Shown: positions 8,198 through 17,700 of the stretch, piece after piece
How the letters are laid out: the number at the start of each line of letters is the position of its first letter
Numbering within the stretch: the stretch's first letter is position 1
Source of the DNA: CALLPQ01 sp964421675
GTDB taxonomy: Bacteria > Pseudomonadota > Alphaproteobacteria > Caulobacterales > Parvularculaceae
Length of the DNA stretch: 45,232 nucleotides
Reading direction: 5' to 3'
NCBI GenBank assembly: GCA_964421675.1
Contig: CAYQXV010000028.1
Span: 1-45,232, forward strand
The notes under the pieces: generated by a model
What the model was told of the DNA's origin: nothing
What the model saw: only the letters and a program-made list of their open reading frames with translations
Databases searched by the model: none
Position numbers and translations under genes: made by a program

Positions 8198-8521
8198 TCA
8201 ACCAGTTGGCGAGTTTTATGAGTGCCGCGCCCCAAAACACGCGTGTTCCAAGCGGCGCAGAGGATTCCGCGTGAATATTGGTGCTGATTACAAGTGACGC
8301 CTTATTGCTCAACATCTCTTGATGTGACAAAATAACGAGGTGTGATGTCACGACATGGCACAAAAAGTGGATAAGATATCCATTGGTGACAGATTTTAAC
8401 CTCGTGTTAACCTAAAACAGTGACCGTTCGGTAAGAATTTCTGCCATCCAGTTAACGAATCCTCTAAAATTGTTTGGGGCTCGTCATGGGTTGGTAATCG
8501 TTTTGGCACGGAGAGAGACCG
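8198..8521. other. regulatory gap between surE and the LysM lipoprotein gene
   Basis: These 324 bases contain no family-like open frame. A tiny frame of 18 codons (8218-8274) starts just after the surE stop, at the position where pcm often begins, but I see no homology. The second half holds a perfect CtrA-type box (8396-8411) and a further half site TTAAC at 8452-8456. The stretch is best read as the promoter region of the downstream gene. Confidence 0.5.
8396..8411 (+). promoter_or_regulatory. predicted CtrA binding site
   Basis: TTAA, seven bases, then TTAAC is an exact match to the full consensus of CtrA, the alphaproteobacterial cell-cycle regulator. It lies 111 bases before the start of the LysM/LytM lipoprotein gene, a usual distance for an activator site. 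An additional TTAAC half site lies at 8452. The match is seen; CtrA control is inferred. Confidence 0.6.
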
Positions 8522-10072
8522 ATGTTTCATTTTCGCTCAGGATTGCGTGTAACGCACCTTGGTAAAGCTTGCTTAGTTTCAGTGTCGACGCTGACCCTGA
8601 TTTCATGTGGCGCGAGCAGTAATTCCGCGCCTGTTGTCTATGGCACCGAGCCAGCACAAGGGCGGGTTTATAACTCACCAGCTGAGATTTATCTTGAGCA
8701 ACCAGGCCAGGTTGGTGTTACGCAAACTGCGCCCGCATATCCTGTTCAATCAAGACCAGCGCAGCCAGGTGATGGGCGCATTTATGACCGCCGTACCTAT
8801 ACGGCCGCCAACACACAACAACCCGTCGCTCAAGGGGTGCAGATTTATAATTCGCCCCCGGTTCCGGTTCAGGCACCAATTCAGCAAGTTGCCATTCAGT
8901 CAGAGCCGCTTCAGCAAAATGTTTATAATGGCAGCTATAATAGTGCGCCGATTGGGCCGGTAAATGGTGAGCCTGTTAACCTTGCGCCTTATGGCCAAGC
9001 GTCAACGCCGCAACAACCTGCTTATCGCGGATTACCGCCAACACCAGAATATCGTTCACAGGTCGCTTCCGCACCTGCGCCCCTTTATTCAGGTCAGTCA
9101 CAATATATCCAACCGGCCGCCTCTGCGCAGGGAGGCGGTGGATCGATTGTCGTTCAACCAGGCGACACGATTTACGCAATTTCGCAGCGCACCGGATATT
9201 CGCAACAAGACCTTATCAATTTTAATGGCTTGATCTCTCCTTACTCGCTGGCGGTTGGGCAACGTTTGTTGCTTCCCACATCGTCAACGGTTTCGACATA
9301 TGCAACCTCAGCGCCTAGCTATACTAGCCCCGCGCCGGTTTATTCCTCGCCGCAACCAGTTGCAGCACCGATAAATTCAGGACCAATTGGCGGCGCTAAT
9401 GTCGGCGCAAGAGATGTTCTGTATACTGTTAATGCGGGTGATACACTCTATTCAATTGCCCGGCGCAATAATCTCTCAGTGCAGTCAATCGCAAATGCGA
9501 ACCGAATTGGCGCTCCTTATTCACTGACCATTGGGCAGCGTTTGTTGCTTCCGTCGGTTCCCAATGGCGCAGTCCATTCGAATGCTGGTAATTTTCAACC
9601 GGCCCCGTCTGCGCGCGCGACGACAACACAGACGTCAAATATTGAAACCTTAACCCGCAATGCGTCGTTTAATACGCCGGGTACGCGCTCTCCCACCCAG
9701 TTCCAGTGGCCGGTTAAAGGATCTGTCATTGCCAATTATGGCACGGGCGGTATTGGTCGGCGCAATGACGGGATCAATATTTCAGCCCCTCAAGGCACAC
9801 CGGTAAGAGCGGCTGCCGCAGGCGAAGTTGTCTATCGCGGATCCGAGCTCGATGGATATGGAAATTTGCTATTGATCAAACATGATGGTGGATTTGTCAC
9901 GGCCTATGCCCACAATGATGTGATGTTGGTGCGCAAAGGGCAAAAGGTAAAAGTTGACCAAATTATTGCGAAAGTCGGCAAGACTGGCGCTGTTAACGAA
10001 CCCCAACTTCACTTTGAAATTCGGCAAAACCTTAAGTCGATAAATCCGGTTCCGCTTCTCGCGGCAAACTAA
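8522..10072 (+). CDS. LysM/LytM (M23-like) lipoprotein, NlpD/DipM type
   Basis: A predicted envelope lipoprotein of 516 residues that binds peptidoglycan and probably activates cell-separation amidases. The signal peptide ends in the lipobox LISC (Cys29). A long Gln/Pro/Ala/Tyr-rich linker follows, then LysM 1 (about 208-252, VVQPGDTIYAISQRTGYS), LysM 2 (about 299-343, YTVNAGDTLYSIARRNNLS) and a C-terminal LytM domain (about 394-512). The LytM zinc ligands are degenerate. The HxxxD segment reads NDGIN and the HxH motif reads QLH, so it should lack hydrolase activity. This matches NlpD, EnvC and related activators. A GAGAGAG ribosome site precedes the ATG. The CtrA box upstream suggests cell-cycle timing. 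A strong terminator follows. Confidence 0.88.
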   Translation: MFHFRSGLRVTHLGKACLVSVSTLTLISCGASSNSAPVVYGTEPAQGRVYNSPAEIYLEQPGQVGVTQTAPAYPVQSRPAQPGDGRIYDRRTYTAANTQQPVAQGVQIYNSPPVPVQAPIQQVAIQSEPLQQNVYNGSYNSAPIGPVNGEPVNLAPYGQASTPQQPAYRGLPPTPEYRSQVASAPAPLYSGQSQYIQPAASAQGGGGSIVVQPGDTIYAISQRTGYSQQDLINFNGLISPYSLAVGQRLLLPTSSTVSTYATSAPSYTSPAPVYSSPQPVAAPINSGPIGGANVGARDVLYTVNAGDTLYSIARRNNLSVQSIANANRIGAPYSLTIGQRLLLPSVPNGAVHSNAGNFQPAPSARATTTQTSNIETLTRNASFNTPGTRSPTQFQWPVKGSVIANYGTGGIGRRNDGINISAPQGTPVRAAAAGEVVYRGSELDGYGNLLLIKHDGGFVTAYAHNDVMLVRKGQKVKVDQIIAKVGKTGAVNEPQLHFEIRQNLKSINPVPLLAAN

Positions 10073-10102
10073 TAAATAATAACGATAATGACGAACAACA
10101 TG

Positions 10103-10129
10103 GTGGGCCGCTTGCGGCCCACTTTTTTT
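10103..10129 (+). terminator. rho-independent terminator
   Basis: A GC-rich stem GTGGGCCG/CGGCCCAC (10103-10110 with 10115-10122), loop CTTG, is followed by seven T. It sits 30 bases after the lipoprotein stop and isolates that gene from the gamma-glutamyltransferase gene. Confidence 0.92.
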
Positions 10130-10211
10130 ACGTCCACAATTGCTGACAAGATAAACAAGGCTACACTTAAGGTGATTAGTCATTTCATGGATCCTCAGCG
10201 GAGTCGTCATT

Positions 10212-11957
10212 GTGATATTAAAAACCGGTTCAATCTGCGCGGCGATAATTTCAATGGTTGGGGCATTAATCACCGGGGGGCCCGCCATTGCGGAAATCCC
10301 GCCGCTGCCAAGTGCGGTGCACCACCCCAATGGAAGTCAGCTAGGGGCGATTGCTGCAGAAGACGAAATTGCAGCGCGCGTCGGCTCGGAAATTCTGGCG
10401 CAAGGCGGCAATGCGGTGGATGCCAGCGTTGCCACTGCATTTGCCCTCGCGGTAACGTTTCCGCGTGCGGGAAATATTGGCGGCGGCGGATTTATGATGA
10501 TCCATATGAGCGAGACGGGCAAAACAACCGCGCTCGATTATCGCGAAAAGGCGCCTGCGCGCGCCAGCCGCGAGATGTTTTTAGACGCGGATGGCAACGT
10601 CGACCGAGATTTGATCAGTGCCTCCCATAAAGCGGCCGGAGTGCCTGGCACGGTTGCCGGTCTTTTATACGCGCAGGAAAAATACGGAACCTTGTCGCGC
10701 AAGCAGGTTATGGCCCCGGCCATAAAGCTTGCAAAAAATGGGTTCGCACTTTCCTATTTTGCCGCCGCAATGCTTGAAACCGATAAAGAGCGGTTGCAGA
10801 AAAATATCCACACGAAGCAAGAATTTTATAAGTCCGATGGCTCAGCTTACCAGCCGGGCGAGGTGTTAAAGCGGCGTGACCTTGCAAGAACCCTAAAGGC
10901 GATTTCGAAAGCGGGCCGGGACGGGTTTTATAAAGGCCCCGTCGCCGCCGCCATTGCCAACGATATGGCAGAAAATGGCGGGCTGGTTAGCCTTGAAGAT
11001 TTAGCCGCCTATGAACCGGTTGAGCGCACGCCGATTTGGGGAACCTATCGCGGATATGATATTGCCGGCATGCCCCCGCCATCATCAGGGGGTATACAGA
11101 TTGTTCAGATGTTAAACATGATTGAGTCGCGCGGTGCGTTTACCGATACTAGCGATAGCGCGAATTATTTGCACTGGTTAGCAGAAATTATGCGGCGATC
11201 TTTCGCCGACCGTGCAACCCATTACGGCGATTCTGATTTTGTTGATGTGCCGATCAAAGAAATGATATCAAAACCTTATGCGCTGCACCGTTTGAAAGAT
11301 TATGATGAAGCGGGCGCAAGTTCATCATCGCAGATTGCAGCAGGAAATCCCCTTGCCTTTGAAAGCCCGGACACAACCCATATCTCTGTGATTGATCGCG
11401 ACGGCAATATGGTTTCAAACACCTTCACGCTAAATTATAGCTATGGTTCGGCAATCGTAGTGCCGGGAACCGGTATTTTATTGAACAATGAAATGGACGA
11501 TTTTGCCGCGGCGATTGGGGTTCCGAATTATTATGGCCTAATCGGCAATGAGAAGAATGCCATCGATCCCCATAAAAGGCCGTTAAGTTCTATGTCGCCG
11601 ACGCTGATCTTTAAAGACGGTGAGCCTTTTCTTGCTACGGGCGCGCCCGGCGGGTCGAGAATTATCAGTGCAGTTCTTCAGGTCATTTTGAATGTTATTG
11701 ATCGCGGTATGAATATCGGTGATGCAACGGATCATCCAAGAATTCACCATCAATGGTTACCCGATACAATCATGACGGAACCGGGAATTTCACTCGACAC
11801 CCAGACGATTTTGCAAGAGCGTGGCCATACGCTAACCCCCTTAGACTGGTATGCGCGGCCCCAATCGGTGCATTATGATAATGACTGGTTTTATGCCTAT
11901 ACGGATGGCCGAATTCCGGGCGGGGGTGCGTGTACCCCGGACGGCGGTTGCAATTAG
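10212..11957 (+). CDS. ggt: gamma-glutamyltransferase, exported
   Basis: This N-terminal nucleophile hydrolase cleaves glutathione and other gamma-glutamyl compounds, usually in the periplasm. The 581-residue precursor has a signal peptide (about residues 1-27, with a hydrophobic run ending GGPAIAE). It should cleave itself before Thr388, in the motif PDTTHISVIDRDGNMVSN, to form the large and small subunits. The oxyanion/substrate motif RPLSSMSPTLIF and the GTGILLNNEMDDF and GAPGGSRI segments are present, so the enzyme looks complete. The start is a GTG at 10212 with a CGGAG site about 8 bases before it. An ATG at 10187 is out of frame. The next gene starts just 8 bases after the stop, indicating an operon. 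Confidence 0.95.
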   Translation: MILKTGSICAAIISMVGALITGGPAIAEIPPLPSAVHHPNGSQLGAIAAEDEIAARVGSEILAQGGNAVDASVATAFALAVTFPRAGNIGGGGFMMIHMSETGKTTALDYREKAPARASREMFLDADGNVDRDLISASHKAAGVPGTVAGLLYAQEKYGTLSRKQVMAPAIKLAKNGFALSYFAAAMLETDKERLQKNIHTKQEFYKSDGSAYQPGEVLKRRDLARTLKAISKAGRDGFYKGPVAAAIANDMAENGGLVSLEDLAAYEPVERTPIWGTYRGYDIAGMPPPSSGGIQIVQMLNMIESRGAFTDTSDSANYLHWLAEIMRRSFADRATHYGDSDFVDVPIKEMISKPYALHRLKDYDEAGASSSSQIAAGNPLAFESPDTTHISVIDRDGNMVSNTFTLNYSYGSAIVVPGTGILLNNEMDDFAAAIGVPNYYGLIGNEKNAIDPHKRPLSSMSPTLIFKDGEPFLATGAPGGSRIISAVLQVILNVIDRGMNIGDATDHPRIHHQWLPDTIMTEPGISLDTQTILQERGHTLTPLDWYARPQSVHYDNDWFYAYTDGRIPGGGACTPDGGCN

Positions 11958-11965
11958 TTCCTAAA

Positions 11966-12433
11966 ATGTCGAACCCACTGATTATACTTGTTGACGGCGA
12001 TGCGTGCCCGGTAAAAGAGGAAATCTTCAAGGTTTGCTTTCGCTATAATGTGCCAGCCGTCTTGGTTGCCAATAGTTGGTTGCGTATTCCCCGTCATGAG
12101 CTGCTGACGATGAAGGTGGTCAGCGACGGTTTTGATGCGGCGGATGATTATATTGCTGATGAAGCCAATGGGCGCTCGATTGTCATCACCTCTGATATTC
12201 TGCTGGCGGATCGGTGTTTAAAGGTTGGGGCGTGCGTTTTATCACCGACCGGAAAACCGTTTACGGAAGATTCCATCGGCGCGGCCATTGCGACCCGGGC
12301 GATCATGAATGATCTGCGCGGTTCGGGAGATCAACAAGGCGGCGGCGGGCCAGCGCCTTTCAGCAAGGGGGATCGGTCACGTTTTTTGTCTGTACTTGAT
12401 GAAACCATCGTCAGAATGCAGCGGCTAACGTAA
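11966..12433 (+). CDS. YaiI/YqxD family protein (DUF188)
   Basis: A 155-residue member of the widespread YaiI/YqxD family, whose fold resembles PIN/NYN nucleases; its biochemical role is not established. Family marks are the opening IILVDGDACPVKEEIFKV, the central DAADDYIADEANGRSIVITS and DILLADRCLKVGACVLSPTG. The Asp residues at the strand ends resemble a metal site. The frame is open from a GTG at 11930 inside ggt. The ATG at 11966 fits family starts better and lies 8 bases after the ggt stop. The tail is rich in Gly/Gln and ends with a short basic helix. Confidence 0.9.
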   Translation: MSNPLIILVDGDACPVKEEIFKVCFRYNVPAVLVANSWLRIPRHELLTMKVVSDGFDAADDYIADEANGRSIVITSDILLADRCLKVGACVLSPTGKPFTEDSIGAAIATRAIMNDLRGSGDQQGGGGPAPFSKGDRSRFLSVLDETIVRMQRLT

Positions 12434-12578
12434 AACCGGCCTATCAATTGCGATAGGCAATCAATCAGGTCTTGATAAATTCTGCCCGACGGGGTTTTGG
12501 TCCCGCTGTTTAGCTGATACACCCTGTCTTTCGCTTACAAACATGCTATCTCTACGTGACATTTAACAGGAGTCATCT

Positions 12579-13898
12579 ATGTCCGCGCCAACTCACGGCA
12601 AAAACGAGTTTTCCAGCAATGAAAGTCTAAAGGCACGGCGCGATACCGCTCTGCCGGTTGGCTTGCCTTCAAAGTCCGGCATTTATGCGGTAAAGGCAAA
12701 AGGCGCTGAATTATGGGACGCTGATGGCAAACGCTATATCGATTTTATTGGCGGCATTGGCGTGCTTAATGTTGGCCATGCCCATCCCAAGGTTGTCGAG
12801 GCAATCAAGAAGCAGGCTGATGATTTCATCCATACCTGTTTTGGGATTGCGCAATATGAGAGCTATGTTGCCCTTGCTGAGCGGTTGAACACACTTGCTC
12901 CCGGACCATCGCCGAAGAAAACAGCTTTGTTTAACTCTGGCGCTGAAGCGGTTGAAAATGCGGTTAAGTTTGCACGGCGGATAACCGGAAGGCCTGCAAC
13001 GCTTGCTTTTGAAGGCGGCTTTCATGGGCGAACATTATTGGCGGCAACGCTAACCGGTAAGGCTAAGCCTTATAAGGTTGGGTTTGGCCCCTTAGTGCCT
13101 GCAGTTTATCATGCACCGTATCCGGATGAATATCGCGGCATGTCAACCGAAGGGTGTTTGTCTTGCATCGATCATATTTTTAAAACGGCGCTGCCCGCAG
13201 ATGAATTTGCCGCCATGATTATTGAGCCCGTTCAGGGGGAGGGGGGCTTTAATCCTGCCCCGCCTGCGTTCCTTCGTGGTTTGCGCAAAATTTGCGACGA
13301 TAATGGCATTATTCTGATTGCGGATGAAATTCAGTCCGGCATGGGACGCTCTGGAAAGATGTTTGCCTTTGAGCATTCGGGCGTGGAGCCTGATTTGGTT
13401 TGTATTGCCAAATCGATTGCGGCGGGCCTGCCTTTATCGGCGCTGACGGGCAAAGCCTCTTTGATGGATGATATTGCGCCGGGCGGTATGGGTTCGACCT
13501 ATGGCGGCAATCCGGTTGCATGTGCTGCGGCGTTGGCGGTGCTCGATATTATTGAAGAAGAAGGATTGCTCGAACGCGCCGAAGAAATTGGCGCGAAGAC
13601 CGAAAAACGCTGGCGTGATTTACAAGGGGGTGTCGCTAAGGGCACATTTGGTGATGTGCGCCGTGTCGGCGGCATGGCTGCGGTGGAGATGGTCAAAAAT
13701 GATGACCCTCACCAACCCAACCCTGATATTGCAGCGAAAATCCTTGTGGAGGCCCGTTCGCGCGGTCTGATTATGACGACCGCCGGGTCTCATGCACAAT
13801 GTTTGCGCTCTTTGGTGCCACTAACGATTTCGGACACCTTGCTCGATGAGGGGCTGGATATTTTCGCAGAGGCAACCGAGTCTGTTCTAAAATCTTGA
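12579..13898 (+). CDS. gabT: class III aminotransferase, GabT-like (4-aminobutyrate)
   Basis: A PLP-dependent aminotransferase of 439 residues. It most resembles 4-aminobutyrate aminotransferase, which moves the amino group of GABA to 2-oxoglutarate, yielding succinate semialdehyde. Similarity to E. coli GabT runs through the whole protein: GGIGVLNVGHAHPKVVEAI, NSGAEAVENAVKFAR (phosphate site), FHGRTLLAATLTGK, EPVQGEGGF and ADEIQSGMGR. The cofactor lysine is Lys278 in CIAKSIAAGLPLSAL. An AGGAG ribosome site precedes ATG 12579. No succinate-semialdehyde dehydrogenase gene is adjacent, so the substrate could be a related omega-amino acid such as 5-aminovalerate. Past the stop is a weak GC-rich inverted repeat (CCGGCC 13900-13905 with GGCCGG 13935-13940). 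Confidence 0.88.
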   Translation: MSAPTHGKNEFSSNESLKARRDTALPVGLPSKSGIYAVKAKGAELWDADGKRYIDFIGGIGVLNVGHAHPKVVEAIKKQADDFIHTCFGIAQYESYVALAERLNTLAPGPSPKKTALFNSGAEAVENAVKFARRITGRPATLAFEGGFHGRTLLAATLTGKAKPYKVGFGPLVPAVYHAPYPDEYRGMSTEGCLSCIDHIFKTALPADEFAAMIIEPVQGEGGFNPAPPAFLRGLRKICDDNGIILIADEIQSGMGRSGKMFAFEHSGVEPDLVCIAKSIAAGLPLSALTGKASLMDDIAPGGMGSTYGGNPVACAAALAVLDIIEEEGLLERAEEIGAKTEKRWRDLQGGVAKGTFGDVRRVGGMAAVEMVKNDDPHQPNPDIAAKILVEARSRGLIMTTAGSHAQCLRSLVPLTISDTLLDEGLDIFAEATESVLKS

Positions 13899-14028
13899 TC
13901 CGGCCGCCTTGCGATGGTTCAGATCTGCTGATCTGGCCGGTTTCTAACTTGTCTCTGGGCAAGGTCAGGGTTAAGAGAAGGCCAACCGGGCACCAGCCCA
14001 CAATTTTAAGAGCGCGGCTCAAAGCGCA

Positions 14029-14703
14029 ATGAGAAATGCCATGGATTTTCAAGCGGCTCGCAAAGCAATGGTCAACAGTCAGGTTCGTCCAAACGATGTG
14101 ACAGATCTGCAATTGCAATTGACGATGGAAGAAATCCCTCGGGAGATATTTTTACCCTCAGGTTTGCGAGAGCAAGCCTATGTTGAGCGCGAGCATCTCT
14201 ACGGTGAGGGTGATGATGTGCGGGCAATGATAAAGCCGCGCGACTTTGCCAAGCTCATCAATTGCGCAGCCCCGCGGCCCGAAGATCTTGTCCTCGAAAT
14301 TGGATGCGGCACCGGCTATTGCACAGCGGTCATGGCAAATCTGTCTGAGATGGTTGTCGCCGTTGAGCCCAATGAGGCGCACCGGTTAAGCGCACAAGAT
14401 AATCTATCAACATTGAAAATCGATAATGCGGCGATTGTTGATGCACCCTTGCTTGAGGGCGCGCCGGATCAGGGCCCGTTCGATCTGATTATCATTTCCA
14501 TGGCGATCAGCGCTGAGCCGGAAAAACTTCTGACCCAGCTAAAGCCTGGCGGGCGACTTGCGACGATTTGGATCGAAAACAATCATGCGCGCGGTTGTTT
14601 ATTCTATCACCAAGATGGAACGACCAGCAGGGCCGACCGGTTTGATGCGGGAAGCCGCACGCCCTTAGAAGCGTTTAATAGCAAGCCTGCGTTTCGTTTT
14701 TAA
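14029..14703 (+). CDS. protein-L-isoaspartate O-methyltransferase-like protein
   Basis: A 224-residue SAM-dependent methyltransferase fold of the isoaspartyl-methyltransferase (Pcm) superfamily. The N-terminus MDFQAARKAMVNSQVRPNDV and VLEIGCGTGYCTAVMA (SAM motif I) are clear. The typical Pcm active-site region after motif II (usually a GDGS/T-like turn) reads DAPLLEGAPDQGPFD. Repair of isoaspartate is therefore uncertain. Alphaproteobacteria often carry such a degenerate paralogue upstream of tolC; tolC is not here. The start may be ATG 14029 or ATG 14041, the latter matching the family opening. Neither has a strong ribosome site. It converges on uvrA. Confidence 0.8.
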   Translation: MRNAMDFQAARKAMVNSQVRPNDVTDLQLQLTMEEIPREIFLPSGLREQAYVEREHLYGEGDDVRAMIKPRDFAKLINCAAPRPEDLVLEIGCGTGYCTAVMANLSEMVVAVEPNEAHRLSAQDNLSTLKIDNAAIVDAPLLEGAPDQGPFDLIIISMAISAEPEKLLTQLKPGGRLATIWIENNHARGCLFYHQDGTTSRADRFDAGSRTPLEAFNSKPAFRF

Positions 14704-14741
14704 TCAAAAATCCCTAACCGGGTTCTGCCATTTGGTTTTAG

Positions 14742-14773
14742 CCTAGCTGGGATTTTGCCCTAGCTGGATTTTC
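14742..14773. repeat. short direct repeat at the uvrA 3' end
   Basis: CCTAGCTGGGATTTTG (14742-14757) is nearly repeated as CCTAGCTGGATTTTC (14759-14773). The second copy contains the stop and last codons of uvrA, so the 3' end of the gene appears duplicated just past its stop. Confidence 0.55.
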
Positions 14774-17700
14774 GTCGGCTGCTCGTATTGGTGCCCGCCC
14801 GAGTAAATGCGCGCGTTGATCGGGCAGCTCTTTTCTTAGTGCGCTTATTTGTTTTGCGTTTTGGAGCGGCATCGCTGCTATCTGCGACGGTTTTTGTTTT
14901 TGGTTTCGGTTTTGCGGCCTTCTTCTTTGCCGGAGCTTTCTTCACCGCCTTTTTAGGCGCAGGCGTGCGCGGCGCTGCACTCGCTTTTGTTCCGGTACTT
15001 TTTGCTGGCTTGCTTTTTAACAGCACGCCTTTGAGAAACTTGCCGGTATAGCCCGCGCGTACTTTTGCCACCTCTTCCGGTGTGCCGCATGCAACAATTT
15101 CTCCGCCGCCATCGCCGCCCTCTGGGCCGAGGTCAATAACCCAATCCGCCTGTTTGATCACATCAAGATTGTGTTCAATGACAATGACCGTATTGCCGCT
15201 ATTTGAAAGTTCCTGAATGACTTCCATCAGTTTACGGACATCTTCAAAATGAAGTCCGGTTGTCGGCTCATCAAGAATGTAAAGGGTGCGCCCGGTTGCG
15301 CGTTTTGACAATTCTTTCGACAGCTTCACCCGTTGGGCTTCACCGCCCGAAAGCGTTGTCGCTTGTTGGCCTATTTTTACATAGCCAAGACCCACACGGT
15401 GCAGCGTTTCCATTTTTTCCCGGATAGAGGGCACTGCCTTGAAAAAATCAAGCCCGTCTTCGACGGTCATGTCGAGCACATCAGCAATGGATTTGTCTTT
15501 GAATTTCACCTCGAGGGTTTCGCGATTATAGCGTTTTCCCTTACAGGTCTCGCATGTCACATAGACATCGGGCAAAAAGTGCATCTCAATTTTGATGACA
15601 CCGTCCCCCTGACACGCCTCGCAGCGGCCCCCTTTGACATTAAACGAGAAGCGGCCAGGTTTATAACCGCGCGCCTTTGCTTCTGGCAGCCCCGCAAACC
15701 ATTCGCGAATGGGCGTGAATGCGCCGGTATAAGTTGCCGGGTTTGAGCGCGGTGTGCGCCCAATCGGGGATTGGTCAATATCAATAACCTTATCGAGATG
15801 ATCAAGCCCGGTAATTTCGTCATGCTCGGCAGGGATATTTTTATTATTGTAAAGCCGCCTTGCCGCCGCCTTATAAAGTGTTTCAATCACCAGCGTTGAT
15901 TTACCGCCCCCCGATACCCCGGTCACGCACGTCAAAAGCCCTAAGGGTAAATCGACGGAGATATTTTTAAGATTATTCTCACGCGCGCCCTTTATGGTCA
16001 GTATGCGGGATGGATCAACTGGCCGGCGTTCTGCAGGAACAGGCACGGCGCGCCGGCCCGCAAGATAATCACCGGTTAGGCTGTCTTTGCTCTTCATGAT
16101 TTTTGCAGGCGTACCGCTGGCGATAATTTTACCGCCATGCACACCGGCGCCCGGGCCAATATCAACAACATGATCGGCTTCAAGAATGGCATCTTCATCA
16201 TGTTCAACCACAATGACGGAGTTACCCAAATCGCGCAGATGTTTTAGGGTTTCAAGCAATCGTTCATTGTCGCGTTGATGCAATCCGATTGACGGTTCAT
16301 CAAGAACATAAAGAACGCCCGTTAGGCCCGAGCCAATTTGCGAGGCTAACCGAATGCGTTGACTTTCCCCGCCCGACAAAGTGCCCGAAGATCGCGACAG
16401 GGTTAGATAATCAAGGCCGACATTGTTTAGAAACGATAAGCGCTCGCGGATTTCTTTTAAGATGCGCGAGGCAATTTCAAGTTCCTTGGCGGTTAAGCGC
16501 TTTTCGAGCCCGTCAAACCAGTCGCCCGCATGGCGGATTGAAAAATGTGCCGCCTGGGAAATATGCAGGCCATCAATTTTTACCGACAAGGCTTCCGGTT
16601 TAAGGCGCATGCCATCGCAGCTGTCACAATGGGTAACGGATTGAAAGCGGGAAAGATCATCGCGGACCCAATTTGAATCGGTCTCGCGCCAGCGCCGTTC
16701 AAGATTTGGAATAACCCCTTCAAATGGCTTGACCGTTTCAAATTTTCGCGTGCCGTCTTTATAGATGAAACTGACATCCTCATCGCCTGTTCCATACAAG
16801 ACAACATCGCGGGCCGTGTCATCGAGTTCATGCCAAGGCGTGGTCATTTTGAATTTATAATGGCGCGCTAATGCTTCGAGTGTTTGCGCATAATAGGGCG
16901 ATGTGCCTTTTGACCATGGAGCAATGGCACCCTTATTGAGCGCGAGCGCGGCGTCGGGTACCACAAGTTCATCATCAAATATCATTTCAGTGCCAAGACC
17001 ATCACAGGCCGGGCATGCGCCTGCCGGGGCATTGAATGAAAATAAACGCGGTTCGATTTCGTCAATCGTAAATCCAGAGACCGGGCAAGCAAAGCGCGCG
17101 GAGAAAATAATGCGTTCGGGCTGATCTGATTGCGCTTTTTTATCTGCGCTTTCGGCAATCGCAATTCCGTCCGCCAGTTCCAGGGCCATCTCAAAGGATT
17201 CTGCAAGACGGCTTTCCATATCCGGTTTGATAATCACCCGGTCAACCACAACATCAATATTGTGTTTGACCTTTTTGTTTAATTTGGGCGCGTCAGCAAT
17301 TTCATAAAACTCTCCGTCAATTTTAACGCGCTGAAACCCTTTCTTTTGCAATTCCGCCATTTCTTTGCGGTATTCGCCCTTACGATCGCGAACAATTGGG
17401 GCAAGCAGATAAAATCGCGATTTTTCCGGGTAGGCCATCAACCGATCAACCATTTCGGAAACAGTTTGGCTTGTAATCGGCAAACCCGTCGCCGGAGAGT
17501 AGGGCACACCGACGCGCGCCCATAATAGGCGCATATAGTCATAAATCTCAGTAACGGTCGCAACCGTAGAGCGCGGATTGCGCGATGTTGTTTTCTGTTC
17601 AATAGAAATTGCAGGCGAAAGCCCGTCAATTTGATCAACATCGGGCTTTTGCATGAGTTCCAGAAACTGTCGCGCATAAGCCGAAAGGGATTCGACATAA

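Noticed and set aside
8218..8274. 18-codon frame just after surE, where pcm would be expected
   Set aside because: Too short to show homology; no clear ribosome site. A pcm remnant cannot be supported.
12440..12461. GCCTATC-AATTGC-GATAGGC hairpin after the YaiI/YqxD gene
   Set aside because: A neat stem but no T-run follows, so I did not call it a terminator.
14788..15051. Hydrophobic open frame opposite the uvrA tail
   Set aside because: It is the antisense of the lysine-rich tail; Phe/Ala/Val content is an artefact of Lys/Ala codons.
15470..17100. Defective zinc site in UvrA (CPVSG) as a sign of pseudogenisation
   Set aside because: All ATPase motifs are intact and the frame is complete; to my recollection the Ser variant is common in alphaproteobacteria.
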